Below are positions 26,144 through 34,944 of a DNA stretch of 64,000 bases, piece after piece. The translations under genes were made by a program, and so were the position numbers. The DNA is taken from the NCBI GenBank assembly GCA_032881465.1, contig CP126168.1, positions 2,908,501 through 2,972,500 on the forward strand, written 5' to 3'. This DNA is from Parvibaculaceae bacterium PLY_AMNH_Bact1. Lineage in GTDB: Bacteria > Pseudomonadota > Alphaproteobacteria > Parvibaculales > Parvibaculaceae. Numbering within the stretch: the first letter of the stretch is position 1; every line of letters begins with the position of its first letter. The notes beneath the pieces were generated by a model. It did not search any database. It was not told the DNA's origin and saw nothing but the letters and a program-made list of their open reading frames with translations.

Positions 26144-26650
26144 ATGTCCGCTGTTTTATCTTTTGTGGTTATTGGTCTGCTTATTCTCGTCGTCGCTTAC
26201 GTCAACAATTACCGAAAGACTGGAAGCTTCCTCCTTTCCCGAGAACAAATAGGAAAAATTGAAAAAGACAGAAAGGTGAAACTACCAGACGGCGACCACA
26301 ACATCCGCACCCAGGTGCCCAGAATAAGCATGGCAGAGATAAAACGAGGGATTGAAGACATGAAAGAAGTCGCTCCGGTAATAGGTTTCCTACCCGGTGC
26401 CATGCTTGGATACCTCGTACGCCCAACAGTAGGCAACAGTTCGCGCAGCCTCTCTCTTGGCGAAATTATCGAGTACGCAGGAAAACAAGGTGTCAACCTC
26501 AATGATACAAAATTCACCGACTATCATGCATTCGTCTATCGATATGGTGACCCGTCTTCTGCTGCCCAAATGAGCCTTGGCCTTATGGTCGTTGGTGGCA
26601 TCATTGGCATAGCCGTGGCTTACTTTATCATCCAGCGGTTAAAATCCTGA
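26144..26650 (+). CDS. Small membrane protein of unknown function
   Basis: The start is fixed by GGAGG 8 bp before ATG 26144; the longer open frame upstream has no such site. The 168-residue product has an N-terminal membrane helix (VLSFVVIGLLILVVAYV), a central charged region, a hydrophobic patch (APVIGFLPGAMLGYLV) and a C-terminal helix (LGLMVVGGIIGIAVAYFIIQRL). I do not recognise the family. Confidence 0.6.
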   Translation: MSAVLSFVVIGLLILVVAYVNNYRKTGSFLLSREQIGKIEKDRKVKLPDGDHNIRTQVPRISMAEIKRGIEDMKEVAPVIGFLPGAMLGYLVRPTVGNSSRSLSLGEIIEYAGKQGVNLNDTKFTDYHAFVYRYGDPSSAAQMSLGLMVVGGIIGIAVAYFIIQRLKS

Positions 26651-26773
26651 GATAGGCCAAGCTACTCACTCAATGGGGTAGCGAGTTGTCAGGTGTGGCT
26701 AGTACTCCCCAGCCAGCATGGCCGTTAGCACACGATAGCATTTGACAGGTTGCGGCATTCAGATGGCCGACAC

Positions 26774-26986
26774 CTACAAGCCGACATTCCAAAACCAAAC
26801 GGCACCCATAAGCATGCCCACCAGCCAAACCACGGGCCAATGTTCCTCCAGGCACAGCACAACTGCCCAAACACTAGCTATGCCCAACAAGGCACCGCCA
26901 ACCCCGGCGTACCAAAACCCAATAACAACAGCGACAAAGACCGCGCTCCAAAAAACGGTCAACACCGCCCAATCCCAATATTTCAT
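26774..26986 (-). CDS. Very small hydrophobic membrane protein
   Basis: 70 residues, nearly all hydrophobic, with two to three short membrane helices (MKYWDWAVLTVFWSAVFVAV, GALLGIASVWAVVLC, WPVVWLVGMLMGAVWFW). AGGA lies 6-9 bp upstream and GGAGG slightly farther. Function unknown. Confidence 0.5.
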   Translation of the reverse strand: MKYWDWAVLTVFWSAVFVAVVIGFWYAGVGGALLGIASVWAVVLCLEEHWPVVWLVGMLMGAVWFWNVGL

Positions 26987-27092
26987 CTTCGTTCCTGCCC
27001 TCCTTTCTCAAAGCAAAGGACAGAAAAGTTGCAATTAGCAACAAATAGGCATAATATATTCTGTATAAGGAATATAAATTGGGTAACATGCT

Positions 27093-27248
27093 ATGAAAGA
27101 CAAAGGACAAATTCGGCCCGAAGACTTCCAGAAATTAGAACGGGATTGGGCAGCATCAGATTTCGACTCTGTGGATGCCTATCTGGAAAGCCTCACAGAA
27201 GAGGAAAGACAAGAGATCATTGAAAAGCTAGGTGAAGCCGAGAGCTAA
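27093..27248 (+). CDS. Small acidic 51-residue protein
   Basis: Starts MKDKGQIRPEDFQKLERDW and continues as an acidic helix-forming peptide (SLTEEERQEIIEKLGEAES). It ends 4 bp into the convergent downstream gene. The ribosome-binding site is weak. The charge pattern resembles small plasmid or antitoxin-type proteins, but no family is recognised. Confidence 0.45.
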   Translation: MKDKGQIRPEDFQKLERDWAASDFDSVDAYLESLTEEERQEIIEKLGEAES

Positions 27249-27631
27249 GGCTCACGGCCCATTTCCGCCTTTCGCTCGCGGCGGCGCTGCAAGCGTTTCT
27301 CTAAATCTTCTCGCACCTTCATTTCTTCACGGTCAGCTTTTTCAAGAATCCCTTCATACTCCTGTATCGCTCGAGTCAGATCCGCTATTTTTCGTTCCGC
27401 CACCTCTATCTGCTCTTTTGTATATTCGGCCTCTCGTCTTAGTTCTCGGTGGCGCCTCAAAAGTTTCTCTCTCTTGGCTTGGTTGGAAAAGAGACCATAG
27501 CGGCTCGGCATTTTAAGTTGATTTTCTACATAAGATTTCAGCAAACCCTGCCGCTTTGCTTCCTGTTGCTTCTTCACCCCTTCCCATTCCACCAAGTCCC
27601 TGCGTGCTCTTATAAGCTTGCTTTCAATCAT
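27245..27631 (-). CDS. Coiled-coil protein encoded behind the relaxase
   Basis: 128 residues, almost wholly charged and helical (LRRHRELRREAEYTKEQIEVAERKIADL...), with heptad-like spacing, so probably a coiled coil. Its start overlaps the relaxase stop by 4 bp (ATGA), so it belongs to the mobilization operon. It may be an accessory or a split relaxase C-terminus. Confidence 0.6.
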   Translation of the reverse strand: MIESKLIRARRDLVEWEGVKKQQEAKRQGLLKSYVENQLKMPSRYGLFSNQAKREKLLRRHRELRREAEYTKEQIEVAERKIADLTRAIQEYEGILEKADREEMKVREDLEKRLQRRRERKAEMGREP

Positions 27632-28527
27632 CGCTCCAACCCCGCTGTTCGTTTGCGCATGCGCCGCTTTACGAGCCTTCTGGTGAGATCCTGGTCATCC
27701 AGATCTGCATCCAACGAGATCTCCTGGAACTCCTTCCAGGATTGTTCGAACTTCGCTTCCAGACCTTTGAGACGCACTCCCTTGCCCATTTGGGAAAGCT
27801 TGGCGTATTCGTTGCCATCGGTGAGGATCAGTCCCTGCCCTTTGCCCTGAATCTCCACGCCCGCCATGGTGGGCGCACAGGCAGAGAGCTCATCCCAGCT
27901 TTTGCAGGTTTCGAAGAGCGGCTTCATATCTGCTTTAAGCTTGCCCAGCTTTTCCGCCGACATCAACGGCAGGGACTTCTGATTGAGACGCCGGGCGCGC
28001 GCTAGGTCTCCCCTGGTCGGTCTGCGCGACATGGTCTGCGCCAACTCTGGGTCACTATGAATGCCCGGCACATAGCGCAGGCCCAGCTTCTGCTCCTGAG
28101 CCCTGAGACTTTTCTCAATACGGCTCCAATCAAGGCTGTTACACCAGGCCTTGCCGGTTTCCGGGTGAACCCGGTTCACCATCACATGCACATGCTGATG
28201 ATCCGTATCATTGTGCGCCACCATGAGCGCCTGATGCCCGGAAAGCCCGAGATCAGCCAGTGACTGATCGACCACGCTCTCCATCACCTCTTGAGAGAGC
28301 GTCTCCTCAGGGGGCAAAGCAATCGCCAGATGATAGACCGGCTTTTGCACCCTGACCGACTGCGCCGCCGTGGCCCGCATAATGATGGGCACCGCATTGG
28401 CATTATCAGTCGGCAAATTCCGGGTTGCGGTCCAACCGACCCGCCCTATCTGCTTGCCGTCACTGCCGGCAAACAGATAGCGGCACAACCCGGCAAATCC
28501 GGCCCCTGTGTGGGCCTTACCGATCAT
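27628..28527 (-). CDS. Relaxase (MobA/VirD2-like)
   Basis: Nicks and carries DNA at oriT during conjugation. The chosen ATG (MIGKAHTGAGFAGLCRYLF) stands 9 bp after AGGAGG; longer forms have no such site. The 299-residue protein has the three-histidine metal motif HNDTDHQHVHVMVNRVHPETG near residues 114-134, and an N-terminal region with a candidate nucleophile tyrosine (CRYLF). It matches the MOB_P/MOB_Q relaxase type by motif. It overlaps mobC upstream by 11 bp and the coiled-coil gene downstream by 4 bp, forming a compact operon. A helicase or primase extension is absent, typical for mobilizable elements. Confidence 0.85.
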   Translation of the reverse strand: MIGKAHTGAGFAGLCRYLFAGSDGKQIGRVGWTATRNLPTDNANAVPIIMRATAAQSVRVQKPVYHLAIALPPEETLSQEVMESVVDQSLADLGLSGHQALMVAHNDTDHQHVHVMVNRVHPETGKAWCNSLDWSRIEKSLRAQEQKLGLRYVPGIHSDPELAQTMSRRPTRGDLARARRLNQKSLPLMSAEKLGKLKADMKPLFETCKSWDELSACAPTMAGVEIQGKGQGLILTDGNEYAKLSQMGKGVRLKGLEAKFEQSWKEFQEISLDADLDDQDLTRRLVKRRMRKRTAGLER

Positions 28528-28882
28528 GAGAGTGTTCCTCCTCATCATCGCTCCCACCCAGCCGGATTATGGCAGCCACAACCTGGTTGAGAACCCCGCG
28601 GACCTCATGTCCGTGGGGGATCTTACCAGCATTGGCGTGGCGAGAGAGCTGATTGAGGTTGTTGCCAACAGCCGCAAGCTGACGGATCGCCTCTGCTGCC
28701 ATTCGTGTGGGCTTGGCCTTGGGTTGCTCCCCAAGGGCACACACACGAACGTATGCCGCAAGCGTGAGGCCCGTGGCCTCCGCTCTCGCAACCAAGTCTG
28801 AGTGCTCAACGTCGGTGAAGTAGGACTTCACCTGGCGGTGTCGGCGATCAGACTCTGGTTTGCGATACCCTCGTCGCGGCAT
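28517..28882 (-). CDS. mobC: MobC-like relaxosome accessory protein
   Basis: 121 residues from the ATG at 28882 (GGGAG 8 bp upstream). It has the ribbon-helix-helix-like start (KSYFTDVEHSDLVARAEATGLTLAAYVRVCALG) and the family motif VGNNLNQLSRHAN. MobC proteins bind next to oriT and help the relaxase melt the nick site. It is divergent from the coupling-protein gene, with the hairpin array between them. Confidence 0.83.
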   Translation of the reverse strand: MPRRGYRKPESDRRHRQVKSYFTDVEHSDLVARAEATGLTLAAYVRVCALGEQPKAKPTRMAAEAIRQLAAVGNNLNQLSRHANAGKIPHGHEVRGVLNQVVAAIIRLGGSDDEEEHSHDR

Positions 28883-29123
28883 ACGATAGCTCCCGGCGCT
28901 TGAGGGCCAGCTTTGCCTTGAGACCACACTTTGGGTGGGTCGAATGGCAAATGTGTTTGAGGACCATTTTTGGGCCCAAACACATTGCTGGCTCCTACAA
29001 ACATCCGCCTCCATAGAAAACGTTCGATTTCATGATAACGGGGGTAGAGCACACTGCCCAGCAAAAGCGGCCTGTGACAAAACCAACCCAGGTTTTGACG
29101 CTGTCGATTTTGCTAGCGGCCAG

Positions 29124-29337
29124 CCAGGTCCCCATCGGGGGACTAAGGCCTGGACGCTCATGGAAACAGTCCAAAGACTGTTTCCAGCTCTTGGCCACAA
29201 GCCAAGAGCCACGGGCCTCTCCAAGGCCCGGTTCCACCTGGGCGGTCGTATCAACGACCGGGTGGAACTGACGGTCCCCGCCTATCAGGCGTGGGACCGT
29301 CAAAAGGATGCTGCGGCCTCCCTTTGTCTGACGAAGG
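29124..29337. other. Array of seven consecutive hairpins, likely oriT region
   Basis: Seven stem-loops follow one another with almost no spacer. H1 is at 29128-29143 (GTCCCC/GGGGAC, with outer CCAG/CTGG). H2 is at 29161-29186 (11-bp perfect). H3 is at 29187-29209 (9-bp perfect). H4 is at 29212-29230 (7-bp). H5 is at 29231-29268 (8 plus 7 bp with a 4-nt bulge). H6 is at 29270-29301 (9 plus 5 bp with one bulged base). H7 is at 29321-29337 (6-bp with one G-U). The site between divergent mobC and coupling-protein genes is where oriT usually lies. Alternatives are a single-strand promoter or origin, or a structured RNA leader. Confidence 0.7.
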
Positions 29338-29443
29338 ATCTCAGATGAAGGACTGTCCACAGCTCACACTAAAACGATTGTTGCACAAAAATATACCCGA
29401 TTTACCATGTGCCCTCAAAAGAACCATGGGGAAGGGGGAAAAC

Positions 29444-31768
29444 ATGCCATCGACAGCGACAATCGCTTGGACAGCAGGCGCTCTAGTATTGATTCTGACA
29501 ACGACGGTCTTCACAGAAGCCTTCGGCTCCTCCTACTCCGTGCATGCCGGAATACTGTTTGGCCTTGCAGCAACCATTTGCGTCTACTCTCTCCTCAAAA
29601 AGATACTGGAAGATCCGGCCAGCGTCGGAGTGCTTTTTGGCCACAAAACTCCGTGGCTGGAGAAGGCGATCAAGCTCCTAAAAGAAAAGCAACAGCAGAG
29701 CATTGATGCTGCCCTCGAGAAGCAGCGGACGGTACTGATTGAGAACCTTGAGGCATTGCGAGCTGAGCAGATAGAAACATTGGGTCACTTCGAACCTGCG
29801 GCAACGCCTGAGCATCTCAACGACTTGTCCTTGGAAGAACTAGAAGCGCTGAAAAGCGGAGCGGCGTACCAGAACGCTCAAGAAGCTGTCGAACGAGAAA
29901 AAGGCCGACTTGCCTTAGAGCAACGTCTCATCGACATCGACGCTTTCTTCTCTGACGAAAGCGCAATCCTCTACTTCACCTCTGGGGAATACCTCCAGCA
30001 TTTCCCCAAGCTCGAAAAGCACATCCGGTCAAGAATCGACGACTTTGTCAGCCAACATACTCAAAGCACCGGCGTCAACATGACCAATAGCTTCACCGTG
30101 GGCATGAGCATCGTTGGTTCTGGGGTCTCTGCATACCGGACCGAAGGGGCAAGAGGCGATATGTACAACGGAATGGACACCGTTAAGTACAGTCGCGCTC
30201 TTCAAGATCTCAACAGCGGGGAACGCGCCCTCCTTCGCAGTTTCTACCTGTTGGAAGCATACGAGGAGGTTTCGCATCTCGCTCTTCTTCAACTCAGAGC
30301 GTCAATTATCTTCAATGATGGCACTCACATAAGAAACAGCGTGCAAGGAACCAATAGCGACAAGAAACACATCGGCAATGGACAACATTTTGCTCATGAA
30401 GCGATTGCTGCACATATCGGTCCCAACACAGCTAATCTTCAGCAAGCTATCGCTGGACTTCGCACTCTTGAGAACTCTGAGAACCCCATCATCGCCGACA
30501 TCGTCCGGTCAAGCTTTGAAACAGGAAACTCCTGGGCAACAGCCAAAGACATCTCCAATTCTCAGATTTACAAACCATACGAGCAGGGCACAGCAGATCT
30601 ATTGCTGGGCTGGTACGAAGATGAACTACCTGTCGGTTTCGGTGGTTTTGAGAGCCTTGTAACCATCGCCCGACCCGGCACAGGCAAAACTCAATCTCAA
30701 GTCATTCCCAACATGCTGACCTATCCGGGCTCAATCATCGCCCTGGATGTTAAAGGCGAGCTATACGAAACCACAGCGGCAACCCGAGCAGAGAAGTTCG
30801 GGAAAATTATCAAACTAGATTTGAGGGAGATAGCCCAAAGCCAACGTTACAATCCCATTGTTCACATCAGCACAAAAAAAATTTGGACCTCTGCGAGACC
30901 AGTAGCAAATCTACTGTTTGCAGCAGGCGGCAAGAACGACAATGACGGTGACGACGGCTATTGGGATGGCCGCGCCCGTGACATGGTTCAGGCATTCATC
31001 GCTTTCCAGCTGATAACAAGCGACCACCCGACGCTCACCACCATTTTGGACATGCTGTCACCTTCCACAGAAGAATTTGAAGACTACATCAAAGCAATGG
31101 CGAATTCGGGAAATCGCGGCCTGGCTAGGTACGCCAACACGCTCGCGGACATGCCAGAGAAGCAGCTAGGCGGCATTTTCGATCATGCCCGAAGCAACCT
31201 CAACATCTTCGAAGACGAAGACATCGAAGCCCTCACCAATGAGAACGATTGGAACCCAGCTGACCTGCTGGAGCCTGGAACAAGCCTCTATCTCTGTGTG
31301 CCTGAAGGCGGGATAGCTTCCTATGCCCCTCTACTTCGTCTGATCATCGGACAACATTTGGATATGTTCAAAGCGCCGGAGCTGGGCCGACCAGAATTGC
31401 CACTCACCTGCTTCTTAGAGGAACTTCCTCAGCTTGGATTTTGTGAACCAATCGACAAGGCAACCGAGCTAGGGCGCGGGCGCGGCGTCCGGCTCTGGAT
31501 GTTTGCTCAAGACCACGAACAGATCACGGGGACCTACGGTCAAGGTATCATCGACCGTTGCGCCATCGAGATGTACATGAAGCCCGCTGACAAAACAGCG
31601 GAGCATCTTTCGAGAATTCTCGGAGAGACGGAAGACATTTTCACTGGCGAGAAAAAACCTCTCGCGCCCGTTCATGAACTGTTGGGTGAGAAGTTTTCTG
31701 ACAAAGTGATCGTGAAAGCACCAGGCGCAAAGCCTATCCAGATACACAAGCGAATGGCCTACCAGTAG
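29444..31768 (+). CDS. VirD4/TraG-family type IV coupling protein
   Basis: Couples the relaxosome to a secretion channel and pumps DNA. The chosen start (MPSTATIAWTAGALVLILTTTVF) has GGGGAAGGGGGAAAAC just before it and puts two membrane helices at the N-terminus; earlier starts lie in the hairpin array or lack a good site. Of 774 residues, 110-250 are coiled-coil-like. The ATPase core has Walker A IARPGTGKTQSQ near 410, ALDVKGELYE, and a Walker-B-like CFLEELPQLG near 655 followed by RGRGVRLWMFAQDHEQI, all TraG/VirD4 marks. No channel genes (VirB4, VirB8-10) are in the element, so it must couple to another system. Confidence 0.88.
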   Translation: MPSTATIAWTAGALVLILTTTVFTEAFGSSYSVHAGILFGLAATICVYSLLKKILEDPASVGVLFGHKTPWLEKAIKLLKEKQQQSIDAALEKQRTVLIENLEALRAEQIETLGHFEPAATPEHLNDLSLEELEALKSGAAYQNAQEAVEREKGRLALEQRLIDIDAFFSDESAILYFTSGEYLQHFPKLEKHIRSRIDDFVSQHTQSTGVNMTNSFTVGMSIVGSGVSAYRTEGARGDMYNGMDTVKYSRALQDLNSGERALLRSFYLLEAYEEVSHLALLQLRASIIFNDGTHIRNSVQGTNSDKKHIGNGQHFAHEAIAAHIGPNTANLQQAIAGLRTLENSENPIIADIVRSSFETGNSWATAKDISNSQIYKPYEQGTADLLLGWYEDELPVGFGGFESLVTIARPGTGKTQSQVIPNMLTYPGSIIALDVKGELYETTAATRAEKFGKIIKLDLREIAQSQRYNPIVHISTKKIWTSARPVANLLFAAGGKNDNDGDDGYWDGRARDMVQAFIAFQLITSDHPTLTTILDMLSPSTEEFEDYIKAMANSGNRGLARYANTLADMPEKQLGGIFDHARSNLNIFEDEDIEALTNENDWNPADLLEPGTSLYLCVPEGGIASYAPLLRLIIGQHLDMFKAPELGRPELPLTCFLEELPQLGFCEPIDKATELGRGRGVRLWMFAQDHEQITGTYGQGIIDRCAIEMYMKPADKTAEHLSRILGETEDIFTGEKKPLAPVHELLGEKFSDKVIVKAPGAKPIQIHKRMAYQ

Positions 31769-31825
31769 AATTCATGGAATGGTGGGGCTCGCCTACGACG
31801 AGCCCCACGACACGCTGAGACGCAT

Positions 31826-32254
31826 TTATTTGTACAGAGAGAACTTTTTCGTCATTGGGGCGAGCAACTCAGCATCGCCGTACGTCACCAGCGCAAGATA
31901 CTCAAGCTGATCCACGGGAGCACTCCGCGTATTGATAATTTGTTCTTCGGCAGAGGCACCAATCATCTGCTTTACAAACACGTTATACGGAATCTCCGCC
32001 TCCAAAAGCGCTTCATGAAGTGTGCGAAGTTGATTGCCGTTCTTGCTCTTAAGAACGTTGAAGGGGAATTCGCTGATACTTGCCGACAAATGGGCGGGTT
32101 CGTTTTCGTATTGTTGAAAGTTTTGCCCGGCGGCTCCTTCAAAAACCAACCCTGCAGTTGCGTGCCCTAGTGCATTGAGCAGGAGACCTATTTGGTCACT
32201 GTATTTGCCGTTGAGAACAGCGACATACTTTCGCGTGTTGTTTTGATAGCTCAT
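31826..32254 (-). CDS. DUF2000-type protein (peptidyl-tRNA hydrolase-2-like fold)
   Basis: 142 residues from MSYQNNTRKYVAVLNGKYSD (AAGGA 8 bp upstream). The KYVAVLNGK start and the LLNALGHATAGL segment match DUF2000, a family related in fold to peptidyl-tRNA hydrolase 2 with no firm biochemical role. It lies 73 bp downstream of the desaturase gene on the same strand and may be co-transcribed. Confidence 0.7.
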   Translation of the reverse strand: MSYQNNTRKYVAVLNGKYSDQIGLLLNALGHATAGLVFEGAAGQNFQQYENEPAHLSASISEFPFNVLKSKNGNQLRTLHEALLEAEIPYNVFVKQMIGASAEEQIINTRSAPVDQLEYLALVTYGDAELLAPMTKKFSLYK

Positions 32255-32326
32255 TCGATCGTGTCCTTCAAAAAATGGATGCATAAGACATGGATGGGGG
32301 CATGCATTCGCCGCCCCCACCAAAAG

Positions 32327-33499
32327 TTAGGCAGTCCGAGCCGCCATACCCAGGAAGACGCGGTCAATAGCCTTGTCCAACCCCCAGATTTCCCGAGCAC
32401 CAAGGCCACATTGATCGCCTTGATCGATATGGTGCTGCCGATCAAAGATGGCCGTGCGCCAACTAGAAAGATTCAGACGCATGTGACCCGCAAGATGATG
32501 AACATCATGAACAGGAAGGTCACCAACCAGTACAGAGATCCTAACGACCGCATGCATCACAAGGCGCACGATCCAAATTGCCCAAGCCCCAATGCTCTCA
32601 CAACTGAGTCCACGAGCTGAGGGCAACGGATCACCACAAAAGCGGGCCCAACACCTGTCCATGTATTGTTCGGTTGATTGAGGCGCGCGTGCCTCGGCCA
32701 ACCAAGGATGTTCTGAGACGAACTGGAGCAACGCCGATATCTGGTAAAGAAAGGTCATCGGAAGAACTACGACGATCAGCCAAACATGCAGAGGCAGAAT
32801 AAGACCCAGCATCACGATTGTCGCCATCCACATTACCGCAAAGATGCGAAAGCCGCCTTCTGATCGAAGTAGCGAAGACTTGAGGCGCTCTTCCAGAAAC
32901 GTCGCGTGGAATTTCACGCTGACGACGCTCCACGCCAGCTGCCACCATAACTGTGACTTTGTCATTCCCGGCCGAAAGCCCATCGTTAGCAAGAACTGCG
33001 CGTCAGGATCCTCTTCCGTCGTGAAAATTGCGCTACGGTGATGCTTCTGAACGTGCGCAGCTTTATAATCCGCTGGGCTTTCAACCAATGCTATTGCAGA
33101 AGCTATTCCTGCAACGCTCCGGTTAACCCACCGTTGTGGAGAGACCGCTCCGTGGGATGCATGGTGAGCGAACACCACCCCCAATGCTCTCAGCCGCCCG
33201 ACGTTCACAAGGACCAAAAAAGCTATTGAAGGCCATACCCATGGATAGCCTGAAAAATTGTGAATCAACCACCCTGCTGCGTAACTCGACGCGAAAAGTG
33301 TTGCCAACGAAATCGCGAAGAGCTGCAGGCCAGACAGCCGCAACAATGGTTCTTGGTGTTTATCCGGCTTACCCGTAAACCACGCCAACAAGGCCGCCAG
33401 AACAATTTGTGCCTGCAGAAAAAACCGCGTCTTTAGCGAACGGTATGTACCGTTTGCCACATAGGGCTCATCTGCACTCTTAACGTCAGTCTCGCTCAT
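32327..33499 (-). CDS. Membrane fatty-acid desaturase-like di-iron protein
   Basis: The chosen start MSETDVKSADEP (GGAGA 9 bp upstream) gives 390 residues. Three histidine clusters are visible (HHASHG, HVQKHH, HDVHHL), the metal-ligand pattern of membrane desaturases and hydroxylases. Several hydrophobic segments lie between them (LQLFAISLATLFASSYAAG, AFLVLVNVGRL, MWMATIVMLGLILPLHVWLIVVV). The substrate is unknown: an acyl lipid is likely, though related enzymes act on alkanes or sterols. It is element cargo; the flanking chromosome is also rich in lipid genes. Confidence 0.78.
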   Translation of the reverse strand: MSETDVKSADEPYVANGTYRSLKTRFFLQAQIVLAALLAWFTGKPDKHQEPLLRLSGLQLFAISLATLFASSYAAGWLIHNFSGYPWVWPSIAFLVLVNVGRLRALGVVFAHHASHGAVSPQRWVNRSVAGIASAIALVESPADYKAAHVQKHHRSAIFTTEEDPDAQFLLTMGFRPGMTKSQLWWQLAWSVVSVKFHATFLEERLKSSLLRSEGGFRIFAVMWMATIVMLGLILPLHVWLIVVVLPMTFLYQISALLQFVSEHPWLAEARAPQSTEQYMDRCWARFCGDPLPSARGLSCESIGAWAIWIVRLVMHAVVRISVLVGDLPVHDVHHLAGHMRLNLSSWRTAIFDRQHHIDQGDQCGLGAREIWGLDKAIDRVFLGMAARTA

Positions 33500-33556
33500 A
33501 TCAAGTCTCCACCAATGGAGGTTAAAATGCACGAGCAGTATTTGTGCGGTCTGCAG

Positions 33557-33586
33557 TTGACAAACCACACAAAATGGGTGTAAGAT
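33557..33586 (+). promoter_or_regulatory. Sigma-70-like promoter for a candidate small RNA
   Basis: TTGACA (33557-33562), an 18-bp spacer, then TAAGAT (33581-33586). It reads away from the desaturase gene and toward a strong terminator 46 bp on, with no ORF between. Confidence 0.5.
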
Positions 33587-33592
33587 AGCGAC

Positions 33593-33671
33593 TAATACCG
33601 TAGAAGACCTATCTAAAACCGTTTTCTACTCGCCGCCGGAATGTTTGGAGCATTCCGGTGGCTTTATTTTT
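33593..33671 (+). ncRNA. Candidate small RNA of about 80 nt
   Basis: The predicted start is 7 bp after TAAGAT. The transcript could form a first stem GTAGAA/TTCTAC. A 12-bp stem follows (GCCGCCGGAATG with CATTCCGGTGGC, one G-U) and then TTTATTTTT, a textbook terminator (33632-33671). No ORF lies within. Only promoter and terminator support it; no known family is recognised. Confidence 0.45.
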
Positions 33672-33770
33672 GGAATACGACAGCCTAGATGTCAATCCAA
33701 ATAGGGTGCCTCGCACGACACTAATTTGGATGAGAAGTTCTTTTTGGCGCAGACGCTGCGTTTGACAGCT

Positions 33771-33910
33771 TTGAACAACACTGTTCCATTTATGTACAAT
33801 AAGTCATAAGAATATGTACATGTGGTGGAACTATTGATTTCCAGTCAACTCACCAAAAATGGAACTACCGTCGGGCGGCGACGATAGTTGGTTGACCACT
33901 CTCTTTTTTT
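33771..33910 (+). promoter_or_regulatory. Structured leader before the MarR-like gene
   Basis: A promoter-like pair TTGAAC (33771) and TACAAT (33795) with an 18-bp spacer is followed by a nested fold. The outer stem is GTCAAC/GTTGAC (33844-33849 with 33891-33896). The inner stem is AACTA/TAGTT plus CGTCG/CGACG (33863-33889). A seven-T run stands at 33904-33910. The two ATGTACA copies (33792 and 33814) near the start point could be operator half-sites. It could attenuate the next gene or be a second small RNA. Confidence 0.4.
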
Positions 33911-33938
33911 GGCGCAATAAGAACACCGCGAAGCACTG

Positions 33939-34565
33939 ATGATTGGCCAAGGCCAACTCCAGAAATGGCAGCGCGGTACTATTCACTATCCTGGACTAAA
34001 CATGAAACTGCCCAAACAGAATTCAGCTTATGGCAACGCGCAGCTCGGAATACTTGCAGAGAGGAAGTCGAGAGACCTGGACAGACTGATAAGAAGCATC
34101 GAAGCCGACACAAAAGAGGCAAGCTTTCACAAGTACGCAGACGCCCTTCTATTTAAAATTTATGCGGCCTATTTGGACGGTTACAGGCTCACCATGACAC
34201 ATGCTTGTAACTTGGTTCCACTAGCCCACCTTCCCTCGAAGCGTAAGTATGTAGTTGAAGCACTCAACAAAGGGCTCATTGAGCGCCACAGAGACCCAAA
34301 AGACCGGCGAAAACTTCTCCTCGAACCAACCGAAAAACTAATCAGCCAAATCGAGGAGCGGCTCAAAGAAGATGCCGTCGATCTTCGTGATACGGTCCAG
34401 CGACTCCTATCGGAAGGTCGCAAATTCCCAAAAGACAACCATGGCCTTGCCAACATGGATGCCGAAAACTTTGAAAAAGAAGCCGAGGAATCTGGCCTAA
34501 ATCGCTTACTTGAGATTCCGGGCATGAGCGATCAGGAAAATTGGGCCGCTTTCAATAACCGCTGA
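33939..34565 (+). CDS. MarR-like winged-helix regulator with extended C-terminus
   Basis: The 208-residue product contains a winged-helix region. Helices around RLTMTHACNLVPLAHLPSKRKYVVEALNKGLIERHRDPKDRRKLLLEPTEK show the MarR pattern, with the wing RDPKDRRK. An acidic helical tail follows. The start is uncertain: neither ATG 33939 nor ATG 34002 (MKLPKQNS) has a good ribosome-binding site. The leader fold and repeated ATGTACA upstream may be its own control region. Its target genes are unknown. Confidence 0.65.
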   Translation: MIGQGQLQKWQRGTIHYPGLNMKLPKQNSAYGNAQLGILAERKSRDLDRLIRSIEADTKEASFHKYADALLFKIYAAYLDGYRLTMTHACNLVPLAHLPSKRKYVVEALNKGLIERHRDPKDRRKLLLEPTEKLISQIEERLKEDAVDLRDTVQRLLSEGRKFPKDNHGLANMDAENFEKEAEESGLNRLLEIPGMSDQENWAAFNNR

Positions 34566-34944
34566 AGAAGTTAAAGTCCTAGTGCCCACGGCGGGGTCCG
34601 AACCCATACATAAATACACACATACGCCCTACAGATTTTCTTACCATCTACAACTTTCCCTGCCATCCCGCTCAGGCATTTATGGTCTGGACGACGCCTT
34701 CCCCCTAGTCAATCAACTGATGTCAGGTGCTCCCCGTCTAATCTCTAGATCTTCCCTAGAGTTTTCACACAAAGGATTGGCTCGGGATTGCCGACAGCTG
34801 GCCTGTAAGGTTTCCCCGAATTTGCGCAGTTCTACTCCAGGCATTTTGCGCCAGGCACATGATCACTGAATTCTGAGCACCAACCAAGCCTGCACAGGCC
34901 GGATCGCAGAAAAAATAGATTGAAGACTTATTCCAAAACTATCC
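34566..34944. other. Gene-free spacer
   Basis: No credible gene. A GGGTTCGGACCC stretch near 34600 recalls a tRNA T arm, but no tRNA fold could be built around it. Confidence 0.4.

Noticed and set aside
29120..29340. Hairpin array considered as CRISPR or REP repeats
   Set aside because: Each stem has a different sequence; there is no repeated unit with unique spacers, so it is neither.
28935..29360. Overlapping 137- and 121-codon frames on opposite strands
   Set aside because: Both run over the hairpin array and have no ribosome-binding site or recognisable product; the frames are open because of high GC and inverted repeats.
34580..34640. tRNA T-arm-like GGGTTCGGACCC
   Set aside because: Only three to four pairs form and no acceptor, anticodon or D arm can be placed nearby.
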